Of a stretch of 18,621 nucleotides of DNA, positions 14,361-18,621 are shown in pieces; position 1 is the stretch's first letter, and each line of letters begins with the position of its first letter. This stretch comes from Kiritimatiellales bacterium (lineage in GTDB: Bacteria; Verrucomicrobiota; Kiritimatiellia; Kiritimatiellales; Pontiellaceae), in the NCBI GenBank assembly GCA_030630445.1, contig DAOVNC010000012.1, forward strand, positions 1 through 18,621, given 5' to 3'. Both the position numbers and the translations under genes were made by a program. The notes under the pieces are model-generated. The model was not told the DNA's origin, did no database searches, and saw only the letters and a list, made by a program, of their open reading frames with translations.

Positions 14361-15392
14361 ATGAACGAACCAGGACGGATTTTGATGGGCGACGACGAGG
14401 CGATCAAGGCTTCGTATGCGAAGATGAACCAGCAACCGGTCGACTGGGACTTGAGTGATCACCCGGTGGAACCGCTGCGGCGGAAGCAAACCACCTTGGC
14501 ACGATCCGAAACAATCTCCGGGCCCGGAACCTTCATGGGGAAGGCGACGCGTACCATCACGTTCGAGCCAACCCACCAAGAGGGCTGGTGGCTCGACCGT
14601 GCCGACCGGCCGCGTTCGCTGCCGATCCGCGTCGGTATTTCCAATGTATGGACCACCGGTCAAATCGTGAGCAACATTGTTTTGCGCAGCGGCAATCCGC
14701 ACAACTATGTCCGCATGGTGGAGCATCTTGTTTCGTTGCGCATGGGCATGGGCATCGATAACTTGACGATCAAGCTCGATTCCGGTGATCCGCCGCTCTT
14801 TGAGCAGGGCAGCCTCGATGTGGTCGAGGCACTGGAAAAATGCGGCACGGTCACGCTGGATAGGCCGGTACGCTACGTGACGGTCAAGGAGCCGGTGACG
14901 GTCGGCGGAACCTACGGTGATTTCATAACGCTCGCGCCGCCGGACGATTTGGACAACCCGCAATTGATGGTCGACTGTGCACTCAGCTTCCCGACCGCCA
15001 TTGGGCAGCAGCGCATTGTCTTTCCGCTATCGGCGGAACTCACGAAGATGGCGTCGGTCGCCCGCACCAATACCTCGCTCGCCAAGGTAATCTATTGTGC
15101 CACCATCGGCCGGATTTTCGCCGACGTGCGCAACCTCGGCTACAACACGAAGAACGTTTCCATCGCGGGGAAAAAGCGCTATGTCAACGAGCCTCGCCTG
15201 CTACGCGAAGGCAAGGCGCTGGAAGCGGCCTGGCACCGCGCCGTGCTCGACATGCTCGCGGCGATCGCCCTGATTCCCGAAGGTCTGTTCGTCGGCAAAA
15301 TCAAGTCCTACAAGGCCGGGCACCGTTTGGATTGCGAACTGGTCAAGCAGCTGTATTTGAACCAGGTTTTGGTTCCGCTTGAGGAATTTTAA
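14361..15392 (+). CDS. lpxC: Divergent LpxC-like UDP-3-O-acyl-GlcNAc deacetylase
   Basis: LpxC removes the N-acetyl group in the first committed step of lipid A synthesis, using a zinc ion. The 343-aa protein follows the LpxC plan: RKQTTLARSETISGPGTFMGKATRTITFEP (residues 41-70, like Q-x-T-L...G-x-G-x-x-x-G...P), VEHLVSLRMGMGIDN (120-134) with Glu121 and His122, a second domain from about 200, and KAGHRLDCELV (318-328) with His321. It has about 40 extra N-terminal residues. The usual HKxLDxxGD zinc and active-site motif reads WHRAVLDMLAA (291-301): His292 is one residue further from Asp297 than normal, and the second Asp is Ala. It may be a diverged LpxC or a paralogue. A weak GGAAG precedes the ATG at 14361. 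Confidence 0.75.
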   Translation: MNEPGRILMGDDEAIKASYAKMNQQPVDWDLSDHPVEPLRRKQTTLARSETISGPGTFMGKATRTITFEPTHQEGWWLDRADRPRSLPIRVGISNVWTTGQIVSNIVLRSGNPHNYVRMVEHLVSLRMGMGIDNLTIKLDSGDPPLFEQGSLDVVEALEKCGTVTLDRPVRYVTVKEPVTVGGTYGDFITLAPPDDLDNPQLMVDCALSFPTAIGQQRIVFPLSAELTKMASVARTNTSLAKVIYCATIGRIFADVRNLGYNTKNVSIAGKKRYVNEPRLLREGKALEAAWHRAVLDMLAAIALIPEGLFVGKIKSYKAGHRLDCELVKQLYLNQVLVPLEEF

Positions 15393-15474
15393 CCACGAAA
15401 TACACTAAATACACGAAAAGTCGACTTCGGGTTGTTGCCGGTTTGTTTTCGTGTGGTTCGTGTATTTCGTGGTT
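15391..15474. repeat. Long imperfect inverted repeat with CACGAAA arms
   Basis: The arms 15391-15419 and 15446-15474 are 29 bases each and match in inverted orientation at 26 positions, around a 26-base loop. The left arm begins within the LpxC-like stop codon (TAA at 15390-15392). The arms contain repeated ACACGAAA/ATACAC-type words. RNA from here would form a very stable hairpin without a T run. Such CCACGAAATACAC words look like a dispersed intergenic repeat. Confidence 0.85.
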
Positions 15475-15500
15475 CCCTAAAAAACAAAAATGGAGAACTC

Positions 15501-15917
15501 ATGAAATCATATCGGAAAGAACTATGGTTCGAGGCGCCGCAGCGGCGGCAGATCATTCACATTACGCCGCAGATCGACGAGTGCCTGCGCGAGTCTGGGA
15601 TCAAAGAGGGCCTATGCCTCGTGAACGCGATGCACATCACCGCGTCGGTATTCATCAACGACAATGAAAGCGGGCTGCATGCCGACTATGAAAAGTGGCT
15701 CGAAAAACTCGCGCCGGAAAAACCCTATTCGCAGTATGCCCACAACGGCTACGAGGATAATGCCGATGCCCACCTCAAGCGCACGGTCATGGGGCGCGAG
15801 GTCGTGGTGGCCATCACCAGCGGCCAGTTGGACTTTGGTCCGTGGGAATCCATTTTCTACTACGAACTCGACGGCTTGCGCAAAAAGCGCGTACTCGTCA
15901 AGATCATCGGCGAGTAG
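15501..15917 (+). CDS. yjbQ: YjbQ / UPF0047 family protein
   Basis: The 138-aa length is the family's usual size. Conserved features are LVNAMHITASVFINDNESGLHADYEKWL (residues 39-66; H-x-T-A then N-D-N-E and D), NADAHLKRTVMGREVVVAITSGQLDFGPWESIFYYELDG (86-124) and the final R-V-L-V-K-I-I-G. The conserved His and acidic residues form a presumed active site. Members are often labelled secondary thiamine-phosphate synthase because they complement thiE mutants weakly, but the physiological role is unsettled. The start has GGAG (15492-15495) five bases upstream; the frame is open to 15432, but that part lies in the inverted repeat. tcdA begins two bases after the stop, so the two are one operon. 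Confidence 0.93.
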   Translation: MKSYRKELWFEAPQRRQIIHITPQIDECLRESGIKEGLCLVNAMHITASVFINDNESGLHADYEKWLEKLAPEKPYSQYAHNGYEDNADAHLKRTVMGREVVVAITSGQLDFGPWESIFYYELDGLRKKRVLVKIIGE

Positions 15918-15919
15918 GC

Positions 15920-16726
15920 ATGGACAACCCGGCATTTCATCGCAACGAGCTTTTATTGGGCAAGGCCGGTGTCTCCGCACTCTCGGAGACCCGCGTGATC
16001 CTGTTTGGTGTCGGCGGCGTTGGCAGCTGGTGCGCCGAAGCGTTGATTCGTTCCGGAGTGGGGCACCTGACCCTCGTCGACAACGACGTCATTTGCGTCA
16101 CCAACATTAATCGCCAACTACAGGCCACGGTTGCGAACATAGGAAAGCCCAAGGTCGAGGCTCTGAAGGAACGACTGCTGCAAATTGCGCCGCACGCTGA
16201 AATCGATGCTCAGCAGAAGGTCTATAACCTCGAATCCAAGACCGGATTTGATCTGGCATCCTACGACTATGTGATCGATGCCATCGACACGCTTTCGCAC
16301 AAGGTTAGCCTGATCGCCCTAGCGATGGAATCGGGCACGACGCTCTATTCCGCCATGGGGGCTTCCTGCAAGCTCGACGCCACCACTATCCGCGTTTCAT
16401 CCATATGGGAATCGTCCGGATGCAAACTGGCCAGGTTTGTCCGCCGGCGGTTGCGCCGCTGGGGAGCGAAGGGGGATTGCCTATGCGTCTATTCCGAGGA
16501 GTTTCTCGAGTCGCGGGAATCCGATACGGCCTGCGGCTCGGAGCATTGTTTCTGCCCAAAACAGACCGATGAAGATGGCGAGGAAATTTCGTCCGATGCC
16601 TGGTGCAACAAGAAGGCGCAGATCAACGGATCGATGGTGCACATTACAGGGGCCTTTGGATTCCACCTAGCGGGTCTAGTGGTGCAGGACGTCTACCAGC
16701 GGATCAATTATTCTTCGAGAATGTAG
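15920..16726 (+). CDS. tcdA: tRNA threonylcarbamoyladenosine dehydratase (TcdA/CsdL), ThiF/E1-like
   Basis: TcdA uses ATP to cyclise t6A37 of ANN-decoding tRNAs to ct6A. The 268-aa protein shows the nucleotide loop GVGGVGSWCAEALIRSGVG (residues 30-48), the acidic LVDNDVICVTNINRQ (52-66) with the Arg/Gln that grip ATP, IGKPKVEALKERLLQI (74-89) and IDAIDTLSHKVSLI (119-132). This pattern favours TcdA over MoeB/ThiF. The C-terminal region FGFHLAGLVVQDV fits the family. An insertion of about 25 residues holds Cys205, Cys210, Cys212 and Cys229, with Cys187 and Cys189 just before. The ATG at 15920 is two bases after yjbQ, with GAGTAGG upstream. The 3' end overlaps the opposite-strand pseudopilin gene by 19 bases. 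Confidence 0.92.
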   Translation: MDNPAFHRNELLLGKAGVSALSETRVILFGVGGVGSWCAEALIRSGVGHLTLVDNDVICVTNINRQLQATVANIGKPKVEALKERLLQIAPHAEIDAQQKVYNLESKTGFDLASYDYVIDAIDTLSHKVSLIALAMESGTTLYSAMGASCKLDATTIRVSSIWESSGCKLARFVRRRLRRWGAKGDCLCVYSEEFLESRESDTACGSEHCFCPKQTDEDGEEISSDAWCNKKAQINGSMVHITGAFGFHLAGLVVQDVYQRINYSSRM

Positions 16727-17169
16727 ATGTAGCCGCCGGAACGTTGACGGAACTGGCCACTACCCAGGTTGCCGTCATCGATCATCGCGTCGATTTCCTG
16801 CATCTGTTCGCTACTCCATTTTGGCGAGTGAACCGACACGCCGGCGTGAACTCCAAACACCTCGTAGTCCCAGTCCCATTGACCGCCAATCACGGTTTCT
16901 TCGCTCCATGGGAAGCGACTGAGATATTCGCCCATGCCGTTTGGCATCTGCTCTGGGTTTTTATCCGCCGGATAGTCGCCATGGTCGAGGGCATATTGGA
17001 CGAAGGCATGACCCGCTGCTTTGATTTCGCGGGCAAAGCGCGTGCTGCGCGTCTTGATCCCCGCGTTTCGCATGGAGGGAATAGCCAATGACGCCAGTAG
17101 ACCAACGATTGATGTGACAATCATGATTTCCACCAACGTGAAGCCCTTTCTGGATACGAATGTTTCCAT
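16708..17169 (-). CDS. Type II secretion / type IV pilin-like pseudopilin
   Basis: The 153-aa protein starts with a class III prepilin leader, METFVSRKG, cut before Phe10. It continues FTLVEIMIVTSIVGLLASLAIPS, with the invariant Glu at mature position 5 and a membrane helix to about residue 31. The helix runs on (RFAREIKAAGHAFVQYALDHGDYP), and the short globular head ends KIDAM-like (EIDAMIDDGNLGSGQFRQRSGGYIYILEE). Prepilin peptidase would process and N-methylate it. The small head and tail resemble the numerous pseudopilins of Kiritimatiellota and Verrucomicrobia, from memory. No other secretion genes are near. It lies 46 bases downstream of the ABC exporter on the same strand, with a weak ribosome site, and may be its distal cistron. 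Confidence 0.88.
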   Translation of the reverse strand: METFVSRKGFTLVEIMIVTSIVGLLASLAIPSMRNAGIKTRSTRFAREIKAAGHAFVQYALDHGDYPADKNPEQMPNGMGEYLSRFPWSEETVIGGQWDWDYEVFGVHAGVSVHSPKWSSEQMQEIDAMIDDGNLGSGQFRQRSGGYIYILEE

Positions 17170-17215
17170 AACGCCTATTTATCAGCATTATGGATGCCAT
17201 TCTTTGGGGTTTTTT

Positions 17216-18621
17216 CTAATGTTCCGGCGAGTGGAGCAAGAGTTCGTAGAGTTGCCGGTAGTAGCCATCGTGCGCCATCAATTCCTCGTGCGTGCCTTGG
17301 TCGACCAGCTCGCCGTGGCGCATCACCAGGATGCGGTCGGCATGGCGGATGGTGGATAGGCGGTGGGCAATCACGATGCTGGTGCGGTTGGCCATCAGGT
17401 TGCTTAGTGCATCCTGGATCAGGATTTCCGTGGCGGTGTCGACGCTGGCCGTCGCTTCGTCGAGGACGAACAACAGTTCCGGATCCTGCGCTAGCGTGCG
17501 CGCCATCACCAGCAACTGCTTCTGCCCAAGCGAAAGCCCTTCGCCGCGCTCGTTCATGACGGTGTCGTAGCCATCGGGCATCGCTGCAATGAAGCCGTGG
17601 GCGTTGACCGTCTTGGCGGCACGGATGATATCCGCCCGACTGATGCCCGGCGTCTGCAGGCTGATATTGTCGGCGACCGATCCGGTAAAGATGAACGGGT
17701 CTTGGAAGACATAGCCCAGTCGCCCGCGCAGGTCGGCCTTGCTGAATTCGCGCACGTCCACGCCGTCGATGGCCACGGCGCCTTGCTGCACATCGTAGAA
17801 GCGGCCGATCAGGTTGATGATGGTGCTCTTGCCCGCTCCGGTTGCGCCGACGACGGCCAGCACCTGCCCAGGTTCGACGGAGAAGGAAAGATCCTTGATC
17901 ACCCAGTTCTTGTCCACATAGGCAAACCAGACGTCGTTGAAGGCTATACTCCCTGCAATGCGGTCGGGTGCGACAGGTTCCGGCGGATCGTTCACTTCTT
18001 CCGAGGTGTCGAGCAGGATGAAGATCCGCTCGATGGATGCCATCGCAATCTGGAACGATCCGGCCTTGTCGGAGAGCGATCCGAGCGGGCGGAAAAAGTC
18101 GCGGATATAGGCGAGGAAAGCCACAAAGATGCCGAGCGTCATGGTGGTCGATCCATTCAGGATCAGCACGCCACCCACCGCAAGGATGAGCAGGATCGAA
18201 AGGGCTTGCCCTCCCTCGATCGTCGGGAAATAGAGGCTGAACCAACGCACTTCATCGAAGTAGGCTGCGCGCAGGTGGGTGTTGCATTTATCGAAATCCG
18301 CCATGGCGCTGGCCTCGCGGTTGAAGAGCTGGATGGTGGTCATGCCGGTCAGATCTTCCTGCAGCAGTGCGTTCAGGCGCGACTGGCGATCGCGGATGTT
18401 GCGGTTGGCATCGCGCAGCTTTACGTTGACGTAAAGCATGATGGTAAACAAGAAGGGCAGGGTGATGAAGATGGCCAGCGAAAGAACGGGGCTGATGTAG
18501 ATCATGTAGCCCATGATCCCTAGCAACATGAACAGGTCGGCTATGGTGCCGACGACGCCCTCCGTCACGAAATGCTGGAGCCGCTCGATGTCGGAGGTCA
18601 CGCGCGTCATCAGCGTGCCGA
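17216..18621 (-). CDS. MsbA-like ABC exporter (permease-ATPase fusion), 5' end outside the window
   Basis: The open frame runs off the window: GTL precedes the internal methionine at 18610, in the family phrase G-x-L-M-T-R-V-T-S-D. About 467 residues are visible; the first two or three membrane helices are missing. The visible part has permease helices to about residue 195, numbered from that methionine. The ATPase follows: Walker A GATGAGKST (255-263), Q-loop VFQDPFIF (Gln303), signature LSLGQ (359-363, variant of LSGGQ), Walker B FVLDEATASVD (Asp384, Glu385) and H-loop His416. All catalytic residues are intact. Such dimeric exporters move lipids or drugs outward; a heterodimer partner may lie upstream. 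The substrate is unknown. Confidence 0.93.
   Translation of the reverse strand, partial: GTLMTRVTSDIERLQHFVTEGVVGTIADLFMLLGIMGYMIYISPVLSLAIFITLPFLFTIMLYVNVKLRDANRNIRDRQSRLNALLQEDLTGMTTIQLFNREASAMADFDKCNTHLRAAYFDEVRWFSLYFPTIEGGQALSILLILAVGGVLILNGSTTMTLGIFVAFLAYIRDFFRPLGSLSDKAGSFQIAMASIERIFILLDTSEEVNDPPEPVAPDRIAGSIAFNDVWFAYVDKNWVIKDLSFSVEPGQVLAVVGATGAGKSTIINLIGRFYDVQQGAVAIDGVDVREFSKADLRGRLGYVFQDPFIFTGSVADNISLQTPGISRADIIRAAKTVNAHGFIAAMPDGYDTVMNERGEGLSLGQKQLLVMARTLAQDPELLFVLDEATASVDTATEILIQDALSNLMANRTSIVIAHRLSTIRHADRILVMRHGELVDQGTHEELMAHDGYYRQLYELLLHSPEH

Noticed and set aside
17597..18523. Plus-strand open frame of 308 codons opposite the ABC exporter
   Set aside because: The opposite strand carries an intact exporter with all ATPase motifs. 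This frame has no ribosome site or domain and is an antisense shadow.

Overview
The window comes from the chromosome of a Gram-negative bacterium. It carries a lipid A-type deacetylase (LpxC family), the lipid II flippase MurJ, a Sec-exported protein and a type II pseudopilin. The protein styles (small pseudopilin with a DDGNL...YIYILEE tail, lysine-rich ribosomal proteins) and the many intergenic palindromes suggest the PVC superphylum, perhaps Kiritimatiellota (Pontiella-like). That placement is inference from recognition only and was not tested. Almost all of the window is ordinary housekeeping sequence. I found no phage, transposase, CRISPR array, tRNA or rRNA.

Layout. 1-1300: the 3' tip of a probable hemW, then rpmB (+) and rpsN (-) facing each other with a terminator each and a structured spacer between. 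1304-4129: citrate synthase gltA, a small TPR protein and a divergent cation-exchanger-like membrane protein. 4387-5864: ilvE and a convergent unknown gene. 5930-7641: a 127-bp inverted-repeat element abutting the pgk promoter, pgk with a strong bidirectional terminator, and a convergent 60-aa ribbon-helix-helix protein. 7642-8322: a palindrome-rich spacer and a small Cys-containing ORF. 8323-11021: mnmA, rlmB (without its usual N-terminal domain) and a secreted unknown protein. 11046-14267, minus strand: murJ, a repeat-filled gap, a patatin-like hydrolase and a translationally coupled NYN nuclease-like gene. 14361-16726, plus strand: a divergent LpxC-like gene, an inverted repeat, yjbQ and tcdA. 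16708-18621, minus strand: an MsbA-like ABC exporter cut by the window end, followed by a pseudopilin.

How the genes relate. gltA, pgk and ilvE serve central carbon and amino-acid metabolism. rpmB, rpsN, mnmA, rlmB and tcdA serve the ribosome and tRNA/rRNA modification. murJ and the LpxC-like gene, both envelope functions, are divergently transcribed from overlapping promoters that appear to share a TATA core.

The most interesting material is non-coding. A family of small inverted-repeat elements with GGAGTGCGG ends is present twice, at 5930-6056 and 12456-12657. The second copy is interrupted by about 112 bp, and that insert carries a 50-nt double-hairpin module also found at 7828-7877. The two copies of this module differ by compensatory base-pair changes, which points to a conserved RNA or DNA structure. 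On the protein side, the LpxC-like and exchanger-like genes both depart from their families at residues expected to be catalytic or ion-binding.
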